Below are positions 13,468 through 20,594 of a stretch of DNA of 20,963 nucleotides, piece after piece. Origin of the DNA: JAICLV01 sp036380925 (GTDB lineage: Bacteria > Actinomycetota > Actinomycetes > Acidothermales > Acidothermaceae); assembly GCA_036380925.1 (NCBI GenBank), contig DASVDW010000152.1, positions 1 to 20,963 of the forward strand. Reading direction: 5' to 3'. The notes beneath the pieces were generated by a model. The model worked only from the letters and a program-made list of their open reading frames with translations. It was not told the origin of the DNA and did not search any database. Numbering within the stretch: position 1 is the stretch's first letter; the number at the start of each line of letters is the position of its first letter. The position numbers and the translations under genes are program-made.

Positions 13468-14202
13468 ATGCGGCTGACCGTCATCGGGTGTTCGGGCGGC
13501 CATCCCGGCCCGGACTCGGCCTGCTCGTCCTACCTTGTCGAGCAGGACGGCTTTCGGTTGCTGCTCGACCTGGGCAACGGCGCCCTCGGCGAGCTGCAAA
13601 GACACGCCGACCCGCGGGACGTCGACGCGCTGTTCCTCAGTCACCTGCATGGTGACCACTGGCTCGACCTCGTGCCGCTCTCGCACGCGCGCCGCCACCA
13701 TCCGGACGGCCGGGTCCCTCCGCCGCTGCCCGTCTACGCCCCGACCACAGGCAGGGACCGGATCACCGGCGCGTTCGGCAACGCGCGGCTTGGTGACGTG
13801 TTCGACCTCCAAACTCCGGCCGACCGCTCGATCGGGCCGTTCGCCGTCCGCTTCGTCCGCACCGTCCACCCGCTCGAGACCCACGCGGTTCGGGTGGAGG
13901 CCGCCGGCCGCGCGCTCGTCTACACGGCCGACACCGGCTGGTTCGCCGACCTCGTGCGCTTTGCGCAAGACGCCGACGTGTTGCTGGCCGAGGCTGGTTT
14001 TGCCGACGGCGCGGCCAACCCCTCCGACGTCCACCTCACCGCGACCCAGACCGGTGAGCTCGCGAAGGCGGCGAACGTGGGGCGTCTTGTCGTCACCCAC
14101 GTCGCGCCCTGGCACGACGCCGGCGTCCAACGGCGACGCGCCGCGGCGGCGTTCGGGGGACCGACGGATTTGGCCCGTCCAGGCGCGACCTTCGACGTCT
14201 GA
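13468..14202 (+). CDS. Metallo-beta-lactamase-fold phosphodiesterase, Rv1339-like
   Basis: A 244-residue metallo-hydrolase. The metal motif HLHGDH is at 59-64 (FLSHLHGDHWLDL); further ligands come from YTADTGW near 151-157 and from TATQTG and VTHVAPWHD near the C-terminus. It corresponds in sequence type and gene order to Rv1339, described as an atypical class II cyclic-AMP phosphodiesterase. RNase Z-type activity is the main alternative for this fold, but the position between murI and rph favours the Rv1339 group. The ATG at 13468 lies 3 nt after the murI stop with no clear ribosome-binding site, so translation may be coupled. No signal peptide is seen; it should be cytosolic. Confidence 0.87.
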   Translation: MRLTVIGCSGGHPGPDSACSSYLVEQDGFRLLLDLGNGALGELQRHADPRDVDALFLSHLHGDHWLDLVPLSHARRHHPDGRVPPPLPVYAPTTGRDRITGAFGNARLGDVFDLQTPADRSIGPFAVRFVRTVHPLETHAVRVEAAGRALVYTADTGWFADLVRFAQDADVLLAEAGFADGAANPSDVHLTATQTGELAKAANVGRLVVTHVAPWHDAGVQRRRAAAAFGGPTDLARPGATFDV

Positions 14203-14211
14203 GCGCGCCGA

Positions 14212-14217
14212 TAGGGT
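14212..14217 (+). promoter_or_regulatory. -10 box of rph (leaderless)
   Basis: TAGGGT followed by 6 nt and the ATG of rph at 14224 fits a leaderless promoter, giving rph-rdgB and the following gene their own transcript. Confidence 0.5.
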
Positions 14218-14223
14218 CGGGCC

Positions 14224-14943
14224 ATGCCTCGAATTGACGGACGTGCCAACGACGAGCTTCGCCCGGTCGCGTTCACCCGCGGCTGGCTCGACCACGCCGA
14301 AGGGTCGGTGCTGGTGGAGTTCGGCCGCACCCGGGTCTTGTGCGCGGCGAGCGTCACCGACGGTGTGCCGAGGTGGCGCAAGGGCAGCGGGCTGGGCTGG
14401 GTCACCGCCGAGTACGCGATGCTGCCGCGCGCGACGAACACCCGCAACGACCGCGAGTCGGTGAAGGGCCGGCTCGGCGGCCGCACCCAGGAGATCTCCC
14501 GGCTGGTGGGCCGCGCGTTGCGCGCCTGCGTCGATTACAAGGCGCTCGGCGAGACCACGATCCAGCTCGACTGCGATGTGCTGCAAGCCGACGGCGGCAC
14601 CCGCACCGCCGCGATCACCGGCGCGTACGTCGCGCTGGTCGACGCGATCGGCTGGCTGAAGACACATGGCAAACTTCCCAGCGACCCGCTGGTCCGCAGC
14701 GTCGCCGCGGTCAGCGTCGGCGTCATCGACGGTGAGCCCCGACTCGACCTCGCCTACGAGGAGGACGTGCGGGCGGGCACTGACATGAACGTCGTCGTCA
14801 CCGGCGAGGGCGAGTTCATCGAGGTGCAAGGCACCGCCGAGAGCTCCCCGCTGCGCCGCGGCGAAATCGACGCGCTGCTCGATCTCGCGGTGCGTGGTTG
14901 CGCGTCGTTGAGCGCGTTGCAGCAGGCGGCCCTCACGTCATGA
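14224..14943 (+). CDS. rph: Ribonuclease PH
   Basis: A 239-residue phosphorolytic 3'-5' exoribonuclease that trims tRNA 3' ends, working as a hexamer ring. Family motifs are clear: FGRTRVLCAASV at 33-44, the basic RNDRESVKGRLGGRTQEI around 74-91 that binds RNA and phosphate, LDCDVLQADGGTRTAAI near 118-134, and the acidic DLAYEEDVRAGTDMNVV. The length is standard. The start is the ATG 6 nt after a TAGGGT box. The stop overlaps the rdgB start (ATGA), the same pair arrangement as in mycobacteria. Confidence 0.97.
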   Translation: MPRIDGRANDELRPVAFTRGWLDHAEGSVLVEFGRTRVLCAASVTDGVPRWRKGSGLGWVTAEYAMLPRATNTRNDRESVKGRLGGRTQEISRLVGRALRACVDYKALGETTIQLDCDVLQADGGTRTAAITGAYVALVDAIGWLKTHGKLPSDPLVRSVAAVSVGVIDGEPRLDLAYEEDVRAGTDMNVVVTGEGEFIEVQGTAESSPLRRGEIDALLDLAVRGCASLSALQQAALTS

Positions 14944-15587
14944 GCCCCGGACGACGCATCGTGCTGGCCACCCGCAATCCGCACAAAATCCTTGAGCTAC
15001 GGCGAATTCTCGCCGACGCGGGACTCACCGACGTCGAACTCGTCGGCGTCGATTCCTATCCCGACGTGCCAGAGGTGCCGGAGACCGGCGACACCTTCGA
15101 GGCGAACGCGTTGCTGAAGGCGCGCGTGGTGTCGCGCGTGACCGGCGAGCTCGCGGTCGCCGACGACAGCGGGCTTTGCGTCGAGGCGCTGCGCGGCATG
15201 CCAGGTGTGCTGTCGGCGCGCTGGTCCGGTGATCTGGGCGACGGCGACGATCGCGACGCGCTCAACCTGCGCTTGGTGCTGGCGCAAGTCGCCGACGTTC
15301 CTGACGAGCGGCGCGGGGCCCGGTTCGAATGCGCGGCCGTGGCGGTTTTCCCAAACGGCGATGAGTTGGTGGCGCGCGGGCGGATCAGGGGCACGCTGAC
15401 GCGCGCCCCCCGGGGCGGCAACGGCTTCGGCTACGATCCGATCTTCCTGCCGATCGGGAGCGACCGCACCACCGCCGAGATGTCCGGCGCGGAGAAGGAC
15501 GCGATCAGCCATCGCGGCCGCGCTTTTCGCGCCCTGGCGCGGTTGTTGGTCTCCGCCGAACCGGTGCAAGAGGGGAGTCCGTCGTGA
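14940..15587 (+). CDS. rdgB: RdgB/HAM1-type non-canonical purine NTP pyrophosphatase
   Basis: A 215-residue enzyme that hydrolyses dITP, dXTP and ITP to monophosphates, keeping deaminated purines out of DNA and RNA. Visible motifs are the N-terminal ATRNPHKILEL, TGDTFEANALLKA at 49-61, the catalytic-region ADDSGL at 74-79, GFGYDPIFLP and SHRGRAF near the C-terminus. The ATG at 14940 overlapping the rph stop is preferred over a GTG 14 codons upstream, because it begins the family domain directly. The 3' end overlaps the next gene as GTGA. Confidence 0.96.
   Translation: MSPGRRIVLATRNPHKILELRRILADAGLTDVELVGVDSYPDVPEVPETGDTFEANALLKARVVSRVTGELAVADDSGLCVEALRGMPGVLSARWSGDLGDGDDRDALNLRLVLAQVADVPDERRGARFECAAVAVFPNGDELVARGRIRGTLTRAPRGGNGFGYDPIFLPIGSDRTTAEMSGAEKDAISHRGRAFRALARLLVSAEPVQEGSPS
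15570..15577 (+). promoter_or_regulatory. Ribosome-binding site deciding the start at 15584
   Basis: GAGGGGAG inside the rdgB 3' end, 6 nt before the GTG at 15584, is a strong Shine-Dalgarno sequence. It supports this small gene as real and translated from within the rdgB message. Confidence 0.65.
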
Positions 15588-16138
15588 CCGAGACGTCGCC
15601 GGAGCCGATCGCCGCTTTGCAACTCGACGACGTGCGGCTGCCGATTTACGACCTGGCGCAGTTCAACGCGGCCGACATCGACCGAGTGAAGAGCTTCGCC
15701 ACCAGCTTCGGCTCTTGGCGGGTTCCAGCCGAGGTGGCGACGGCGCTCGCCATGTCGACCGACGATCGGGCCGCGCTCGCCTGGATCCACGACACGGGGG
15801 AGCTCGTGCTCCTCGGCGGCGTCCCGCAGCCGGGCGAGGTCGCGGTCGACACGCTCGACTACGAGGCCTACACCGCGGGGGAGATGCCCGCCTTCCTCGG
15901 CGGCAGCGCGGCTGGCGTCCAGCGAGACGACAGCGGCAACGCCTACGAGCTGTTCAAGTCCGCGGTGATGCCGGCGGGCGCCCGGGTGGCGCTGCTGGCG
16001 CACGTCAAGGGCCGGGCGCGGGTGCACGAGTTGCTGTGGGGATGGCGGCACCAGCACGACGACGCCGACGGGTGGCCCTGGCTGGTAGAGCGGCTGGCCC
16101 GGCTTAGGGCCGGAACGGACGGCGACCACCTCGGTTGA
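15584..16138 (+). CDS. Hypothetical protein coupled to rdgB
   Basis: A 184-residue protein that I do not recognise. It is acidic, without a signal peptide or membrane segment, and has a tryptophan- and histidine-rich C-terminal region (LLWGWRHQHDDADGWPW, about 151-167). It is convincingly coding: it starts at GTG 15584 within a GTGA overlap with rdgB, has a strong ribosome-binding site 6 nt upstream, and keeps the G/C-rich third codon positions of its neighbours. Sharing a transcript with rph and rdgB hints at nucleotide or RNA housekeeping, but nothing in the sequence shows that. It ends 4 nt from the stop of the convergent gene at 16143, and no terminator is seen between them. Confidence 0.8.
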   Translation: MTETSPEPIAALQLDDVRLPIYDLAQFNAADIDRVKSFATSFGSWRVPAEVATALAMSTDDRAALAWIHDTGELVLLGGVPQPGEVAVDTLDYEAYTAGEMPAFLGGSAAGVQRDDSGNAYELFKSAVMPAGARVALLAHVKGRARVHELLWGWRHQHDDADGWPWLVERLARLRAGTDGDHLG

Positions 16139-16142
16139 GGCG

Positions 16143-16688
16143 TCACATCCGTTTGCTGGTGAGCGCCTCGCCAGTCTGATTCGGATCGCCGCGGTCAGCC
16201 ATGATGCCGGTGGCCCAGCCGGCGAGTACTCCCGCAACGACCGCGATGAGGCCGGCGATGAACAGCCATGGCCACAGGTAGATCAGCCCGAATCCAACGG
16301 TGACGAACGCCAACGCGATGAACGTGGCGACGGCCCACGCGATCGGCCGGCTCTTCTGGTTCGCCTGGTGACCGCTGCTGCCCTCGGCGATCGACAGGCT
16401 TCCCGGCTGCCCCCAAAACGGGTCGTATGGCTCGCCACCCGGCAGTCGCTTGCCGCTGACTCGGTTGCCGGGCGATGTCGTCGCCGTGATCTGTGTCGGC
16501 GTGCCGTCGTACGACGTCGTCGTGCTCTCGAAGTTCTCGGGAACCGGCGGCGCCAGCGCTCCGCTGGTCGGTGTCGGACGACGCGCGGCGGCGGCGCGCC
16601 GCCGGTTGGAGCGCGCCCGCGCCGTGTCGAGGATCGCCGCCAGCGTCAGCGCCGCCCGGCCCAGCTTGCCGTGTGTGCTTGCGTGCAT
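16143..16688 (-). CDS. Hypothetical protein with two C-terminal membrane helices
   Basis: A 181-residue protein of unknown family. The N-terminal third is basic and Arg/Ala-rich (RARSNRRRAAAARR around 24-37). A Pro/Thr/Ser-rich linker follows. Two hydrophobic segments at about 116-138 and 139-162 (IAWAVATFIALAFVTVGFGL; LFIAGLIAVVAGVLAG) form a hairpin in the membrane, and the tail is short and polar. Both ends are therefore probably cytoplasmic, with the loop outside, but topology is inferred. It lies 29 nt after the flavin-reductase-like gene on the same strand and may be the last gene of that transcript. The ATG at 16688 has no strong ribosome-binding site. Confidence 0.65.
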   Translation of the reverse strand: MHASTHGKLGRAALTLAAILDTARARSNRRRAAAARRPTPTSGALAPPVPENFESTTTSYDGTPTQITATTSPGNRVSGKRLPGGEPYDPFWGQPGSLSIAEGSSGHQANQKSRPIAWAVATFIALAFVTVGFGLIYLWPWLFIAGLIAVVAGVLAGWATGIMADRGDPNQTGEALTSKRM

Positions 16689-16717
16689 GGTGCAGCCTTG
16701 CCCGGGATTTGCTTCAA

Positions 16718-17245
16718 CTACGCGGGATTCCCGGCGGTCAGATCCTTGACGTCCTGAAAAGACAATGGTCGCTCATCGACACGCCCATGCGTGACCTGCG
16801 GGCGGACGATGAAGAGCTCGTGATCTCCGGCTGACGGCACGCGACGCGCGGGACCGGCGAACCACCCGGCGGCGCCGCGAAGGATCGGCAGGCCGAACGG
16901 GCCGGCGTCCCATTCGCAGCGAGCGAACTTGTCGTCCTCATGCTCGGTCACCGAGCCGAACAACTCGGCCAACGCGCGTTGACTTCGCGCCAGCACATGC
17001 ACGGCGAGGTGATCGCAGTCGCGGGCGGCTTCGAAGGTGTGGTTTCGCACCGACAACCAGACCGCGAAGCGGGGCGGCTCGATGCCGCATTGCGAAGCGA
17101 AGCCGACCAGGCAACCGGCGGGACCGCCCCGCTTGTCTCGCGCGGTGACGATCACCATCGGCTGGTTCGCGTGCCGCAGCAGGTCGTCGAGCCCGGCGCG
17201 TAGCGCCGCGTCGTCCGAGTTCTCGGTCGTCGCCCGGCCGGTCAC
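16718..17245 (-). CDS. Flavin-reductase-like FMN-binding protein
   Basis: A 175-residue protein of the flavin reductase-like (split-barrel FMN-binding) family. Conserved features are the QPMVIVTA strand, GCLVGFASQCGIEPPRFAV and the following SVRNHTFEAARDCDHLAVHVL. Members reduce free flavin with NAD(P)H for a partner oxygenase or carry bound FMN; no partner monooxygenase is seen here. The GTG start at 17245 overlaps the stop of the exporter gene as GTGA. The frame is open far upstream to 17938, but that is antisense-phase shadow inside the exporter gene. Coupled expression with an MFS exporter suggests a shared stress or detoxification role, which is speculative. Confidence 0.87.
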   Translation of the reverse strand: MTGRATTENSDDAALRAGLDDLLRHANQPMVIVTARDKRGGPAGCLVGFASQCGIEPPRFAVWLSVRNHTFEAARDCDHLAVHVLARSQRALAELFGSVTEHEDDKFARCEWDAGPFGLPILRGAAGWFAGPARRVPSAGDHELFIVRPQVTHGRVDERPLSFQDVKDLTAGNPA

Positions 17246-18441
17246 CGGGTCACCGCCGCCGGCTGTGGCCGGCGCTCGTTCGTGCTTCGAGGGTCGTGCA
17301 TGAACATGGAGATGCCCAGCGCGACGGCCGGCAGCACAATCAAGGTGGCCAGCATCAGCCGAAGGCTGGTGTGGTCGGCCAGCCAGCCCAGCGGCGGGGT
17401 GAACAGCCCCCCGACGCTGACCGCGAGGCCGACGGTGAGTCCGCTCGCGGTGCCGATGCGGTTGGGCAGGTAGTCCTGGCCGAGCATCACGAAGACGCCG
17501 AACGGGATGAAGGTCCCGATGCCGGCCAGGGCGGTGAACGCGAAGGCGACCGGGACGTTCGGCGCGAGCACCAGACCGATCATCGTCGGCGCGGTCACCG
17601 CGAAGCCGAACCGCACGGCGGTGAGCCGCTGGGTGCGGTCGGCGATCCAGCCGCCGAGCAGCGTGCCGCACGCCCCGGCGACCAGAAACGTGGTGAGCGC
17701 GGAATTGCCCACGCCGGTCGATGTTTTGAGCTGGTGGATGAAGTACAACGCGATGAACGAGGTGACGCCGGCGAACAGCACGGCGCGGGTGATGACGACA
17801 CCCGCGAGCCGGAAGAAGGCGGGCCAGTCGTCGGCCCCGGCCTCGCCGCGCGCGCCGCTGCCACCGCTCGCAGCGCTCTCGCGACGGGCGCGGGGGCCAT
17901 CGAGAACCGACTCCAGCCGGGTGACGATGACGACGCACATGACGATCGCGGGCGCGACCAACAAGGCGGTGCCGTGCAGCCCGGTGATCAGCAGCACCGG
18001 CGTGGCGACGAGGGAGCCGAGCGCGACGCCGCCGTTGCCGCCCACGGCGAACACACTCATCGCCCGGTTGTTGTCGCCCGCCGCTTGGCGAGCCGCCCGC
18101 GCCGCCTCAGGGTGGAAGGCCGCGATGCCCAGACCGGCCAGCGCGATGACCAGCCAGGTGGACAGATAGTCGGGGGTGAACCCGGCCAGCCCGACGCCGG
18201 TCGCGGCGGTGAGGATGCCGGCCGGGATCAACCAGCGCCGCGGGCGGCGGTCCGCCCACCAGCCGAACGCCGGCTGGGCCACGGACGACAGCACGGTGGC
18301 GGCCAGGGTCAGTCCGGCGACCGCGGTGTAGCTGTAATGCCGTTGTGCGACGAGGAACGGCAGCAGCGCGGGCACGGCGCCTTGATAGACGTCGTCGACC
18401 ACGTGCGCCGAGGTCATCAGCGCGATGCCGTGCCGGTTCAC
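17242..18441 (-). CDS. MFS exporter, fosmidomycin-resistance (FSR) type
   Basis: A 399-residue protein with about 12 hydrophobic segments. The N-terminus, with HVVDDVYQGAVPALLPFLV, resembles the DxYQGxxPALLP segment of the fosmidomycin-resistance branch of the major facilitator superfamily, and GWWADRRPRRW is the loop 2-3 signature. A central cytoplasmic loop rich in Arg and Gly (about 170-190) separates the two six-helix halves. The substrate cannot be told from sequence, and resistance to fosmidomycin itself is not implied. The GTG start overlaps the DUF6176 stop, and the 3' end overlaps the flavin reductase start, so three genes are coupled. Confidence 0.88.
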   Translation of the reverse strand: MNRHGIALMTSAHVVDDVYQGAVPALLPFLVAQRHYSYTAVAGLTLAATVLSSVAQPAFGWWADRRPRRWLIPAGILTAATGVGLAGFTPDYLSTWLVIALAGLGIAAFHPEAARAARQAAGDNNRAMSVFAVGGNGGVALGSLVATPVLLITGLHGTALLVAPAIVMCVVIVTRLESVLDGPRARRESAASGGSGARGEAGADDWPAFFRLAGVVITRAVLFAGVTSFIALYFIHQLKTSTGVGNSALTTFLVAGACGTLLGGWIADRTQRLTAVRFGFAVTAPTMIGLVLAPNVPVAFAFTALAGIGTFIPFGVFVMLGQDYLPNRIGTASGLTVGLAVSVGGLFTPPLGWLADHTSLRLMLATLIVLPAVALGISMFMHDPRSTNERRPQPAAVTR

Positions 18442-18842
18442 CTGGCTGGCTCACCGGTTGGGCGCATCGCCCAGTCGAGCACGGCGCGCCGCACCGGGTC
18501 GGGCATCAACAGCAACTGCGGCGTCGCCTCGACCCACCCAGGCTCTTTGACGCGTCGTCCGATGTCGGCGTGGTCGCGATCAATCGGGAGCGACTCGTCG
18601 AGGCCTGCGCCGTCCGGGCCGAAAATGCTGACCCAGTAAAGGAATTCCTCGCCCTCTTCGTGAAGCCGGAAGACGATTTCGAGCGCCATCCGCTCACGGT
18701 CGAGGGTGGCCACGCACTCATCGACCCGGTCGTTGAGCATCCGCATCCAGCGGTCGGCCTCCGCGCTTTGACCGGGCTTGACCCTCGCGCGTGACAACTC
18801 GACGCGCAGGCCGTCGGGGATCGTCGCGGGTCGCTCGTTCAT
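18438..18842 (-). CDS. DUF6176 family protein
   Basis: A 134-residue soluble protein resembling the DUF6176 family, probably a dimeric alpha/beta ferredoxin-like fold. The pattern ELSRARVKPGQSAEADRWMR, then VATLDRERMALEIVFR and EEFLYWVSIFG, is the basis. Its function is unknown. The start is uncertain. ATG 18842 is chosen, but ATG 18854 is possible, adding four residues. Starts further upstream would run into the tRNA gene and are rejected. It is the first protein gene after the tRNA and overlaps the exporter gene by 4 nt. Confidence 0.7.
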   Translation of the reverse strand: MNERPATIPDGLRVELSRARVKPGQSAEADRWMRMLNDRVDECVATLDRERMALEIVFRLHEEGEEFLYWVSIFGPDGAGLDESLPIDRDHADIGRRVKEPGWVEATPQLLLMPDPVRRAVLDWAMRPTGEPAR

Positions 18843-18868
18843 GTGCCCGATCATGCCTCGTCGTCGCC

Positions 18869-18944
18869 TGGTAGGGCCGGTGAGAGTCGAACTCACACTG
18901 GCGCGGACCTAAACCGCGTGCCTCTGCCGTTGGGCTACGGCCCC
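18869..18944 (-). tRNA. tRNA with anticodon UAG (Leu-type), class I shape
   Basis: A 76-nt cloverleaf with encoded CCA. The acceptor stem is GGGGCCG with CGGCCCT (first pair G-U), the discriminator is A, and the D arm is closed by GCC/GGC. The anticodon stem CGCGG/CCGCG encloses the loop TTTAGGT, giving anticodon UAG followed by G37, which reads CUA (Leu). The T arm GTGAG/CTCAC has loop TTCGACT. The variable loop is only 5 nt (CCAGT), whereas leucine tRNAs are normally class II with a long variable arm. Base pairing is otherwise near-perfect, so the gene looks intact. Charging with leucine is therefore uncertain. Confidence 0.85.
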
Positions 18945-18954
18945 GTGCACCGTC

Positions 18955-18960
18955 ATTATC
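18955..18960 (-). promoter_or_regulatory. Candidate -10 box of the tRNA gene
   Basis: GATAAT on the minus strand, 10 nt before the mature 5' end, would start a short 5' leader. No convincing -35 is seen at the expected distance inside the bcp 3' end. Confidence 0.4.
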
Positions 18961-18969
18961 GGCGGCGCT

Positions 18970-19443
18970 TCACACCTTCAGCTCGCGACGCAACTTTGCG
19001 ACGTGGCCGGTGGCCTTCACGTTGTACTGCGCCTGCTCGATCTTTCCGTCGGGGTCGACCACGAAGGTCGAGCGGATCACGCCGAGGACGACCTTGCCGT
19101 AGTTGTTCTTCTCGCCGTAAGCGCCGTAGGCGTTGAGGACCTTCTTGTCAGGGTCGGAGAGCAGCGGGAAAGTCAGCGACTCTTGCGCGCGGAACTGCTT
19201 GAGTTTCTCGACGGGGTCGGGGGAGATGCCCACGACGGCGACACCGGCGCCGTTCAACTCCGCCAGGTTGTCGCGGAAGTCGCACGCCTCCGTCGTGCAG
19301 CCGGGGGTCATCGCGGCCGGATAGAAGTAGACGATGACGCGGCGGCCGCGAAAGTCACTCAGCGACACCAGATTTCCGTCGGCGTCGGGCAGGGTGAAGT
19401 CGGGCGCCGGGTCTCCGGCCTTCAACTGGGTTGCTGCGGTCAT
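18970..19443 (-). CDS. bcp: Bcp-type peroxiredoxin (thiol peroxidase)
   Basis: A 157-residue peroxiredoxin that reduces H2O2 and organic hydroperoxides, probably recycled by thioredoxin. The peroxidatic Cys49 is in the motif YPAAMTPGCT (PxxxTxxC), and the resolving Cys54 follows five residues later (CTTEAC), typical of atypical 2-Cys Bcp proteins. The motif has AAM where KDD or KAN is more usual. The start is ATG 19443, not the GTG four codons upstream, because the box TATGGT ends 7 nt before it, as in leaderless genes. It is divergent from the dehydrogenase gene across 77 bp, and the tRNA follows 25 nt after its stop. Confidence 0.95.
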   Translation of the reverse strand: MTAATQLKAGDPAPDFTLPDADGNLVSLSDFRGRRVIVYFYPAAMTPGCTTEACDFRDNLAELNGAGVAVVGISPDPVEKLKQFRAQESLTFPLLSDPDKKVLNAYGAYGEKNNYGKVVLGVIRSTFVVDPDGKIEQAQYNVKATGHVAKLRRELKV

Positions 19444-19450
19444 GGGGGTC

Positions 19451-19456
19451 ACCATA
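19451..19456 (-). promoter_or_regulatory. -10 box of bcp (leaderless)
   Basis: TATGGT on the minus strand followed by 7 nt (GACCCCC) and the ATG at 19443 fits a leaderless promoter and decides between two possible starts. Confidence 0.6.
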
Positions 19457-19507
19457 GCTGCTGCGATGATCGAAGCCGGTCGCGGCCGGGTACCGCAGCA
19501 ACGAGCG

Positions 19508-19514
19508 AAGGAGG
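19508..19514 (+). promoter_or_regulatory. Ribosome-binding site of the dehydrogenase gene
   Basis: AAGGAGG, 6 nt before the GTG at 19521, is a near-consensus Shine-Dalgarno sequence and fixes this start. Confidence 0.75.
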
Positions 19515-19520
19515 CGCCGG

Positions 19521-20573
19521 GTGAGCGTTAGAGCGTTGTCGGTCGTCCCTGGAAAGCCGGACACCGCGGCAGTCCGCGATCACCCTGACCCGGCGCCGTC
19601 CGAGGGGGAGCTGCTGGTCGAGGGCCTGCTCATGGGGGTGTGCGGCACCGACATCGAGATCATCCAAGAGGGTTACGGTTGGTCGCCTCCTGGCGAGGAG
19701 CGGCTGATCATCGGCCACGAGTCGCTTGGCCGCGTCGTCGACGCTCCCGCCGACAGCGGGTTCGCGAAGGGCGACCTCGTCGCGGGCATCGTCCGCCGTC
19801 CGGACCCGGTGCCGTGCGAGCCGTGCGGCAGGGGCCAGTGGGACTTCTGCCGAAACGGCAAGTACACCGAACGCGGCATCAAGGAACGCAACGGGTACGG
19901 CGCCTCGCAGTGGCGGGTCGAACCGCAGTTCGCGGTGAGACTCGACCCCGGGCTGGGCGACGCCGGCGTGCTCATCGAACCCACCTCGGTGGTCGCCAAG
20001 GCATGGGAGCAGTCGGAGAAGATCGGCGAACGCGCGCCAACGCCACGGCGGGTGGCGCTGGTCACCGGCGCCGGTCCAATCGGTCTGCTCGCCGCGCTGA
20101 TGGGCGTGCAGCGCGGTTACGACGTCCACGTGCTCGATCGTGTCGAGTCGGGGCCGAAGCCGCGGCTGGCCCGCGACCTGGGCGCCGCATTCCACTCAGG
20201 GCAGGTGGACGAAATCGGAGTGCTGCCGGACATCGTGATCGAGTGCACGGGGTACGGGCCGCTCGTGTTCGACCTCGTCAACGTCGTCGCCAAGGACGCC
20301 GTGATCTGCCTTGCCGGGATCTCGGCCTCCAATCGCAAGGTGACGGTCGGTCTCGACAGCATCAACAAGGAGATGGTGCTCGAGAACATCGTGCTGTTCG
20401 GCAGCGTCAACGCTGCGCGCAGGCACTACGAGCAGGCCGCTGACGCGCTGGCCAAGGCCGACGTGGATTGGCTGAACCGGCTGGTCAGCCGCAGGGCGCC
20501 GTTGTCCAAGTACACCGAAGCGCTTGAGCGTCGAGATGACGACGTCAAGGTCGCCATCGACCTGCGAGACTGA
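19521..20573 (+). CDS. Zinc-dependent glucose 1-dehydrogenase-like MDR enzyme
   Basis: A 350-residue medium-chain dehydrogenase. The catalytic zinc region is GVCGTD (Cys41) and GHE (His66, Glu67); Glu153 in the IEPTSVV motif is a further candidate ligand. The structural-zinc loop reads C99xxC102...C110 (PCEPCGRGQWDFC), a spacing like that of archaeal glucose dehydrogenases rather than the four-cysteine loop of alcohol dehydrogenases. The nucleotide site is GAGPIG at 183-188. The overall pattern, including the late SVNAARRHYEQAADAL segment, fits the glucose 1-dehydrogenase branch, but other sugar or polyol substrates are possible. NAD versus NADP preference is unclear. The DUF3618 gene starts about 20 nt after the stop, so co-transcription is likely though functionally unexplained. 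Confidence 0.85.
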   Translation: MSVRALSVVPGKPDTAAVRDHPDPAPSEGELLVEGLLMGVCGTDIEIIQEGYGWSPPGEERLIIGHESLGRVVDAPADSGFAKGDLVAGIVRRPDPVPCEPCGRGQWDFCRNGKYTERGIKERNGYGASQWRVEPQFAVRLDPGLGDAGVLIEPTSVVAKAWEQSEKIGERAPTPRRVALVTGAGPIGLLAALMGVQRGYDVHVLDRVESGPKPRLARDLGAAFHSGQVDEIGVLPDIVIECTGYGPLVFDLVNVVAKDAVICLAGISASNRKVTVGLDSINKEMVLENIVLFGSVNAARRHYEQAADALAKADVDWLNRLVSRRAPLSKYTEALERRDDDVKVAIDLRD

Positions 20574-20594
20574 GTGGGGAGAGGGCAGGTGCGC

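Noticed and set aside
12520..14829. A 769-codon open frame antisense to murI, the Rv1339-like gene and rph
   Set aside because: It mirrors three well-motifed plus-strand genes and its translation is Arg/Gly/Ala/Asp-rich with no domain, which is typical of the antisense shadow of GC-rich coding DNA.
16120..16160. A bidirectional terminator between the convergent genes
   Set aside because: Only 4 nt separate the stops, and no inverted repeat with a T-run was found around them.
17296..18639. A 447-codon plus-strand frame opposite the MFS gene
   Set aside because: Its translation is low-complexity Gly/Gln/Asp/Arg, while the minus strand encodes a proper 12-helix transporter.
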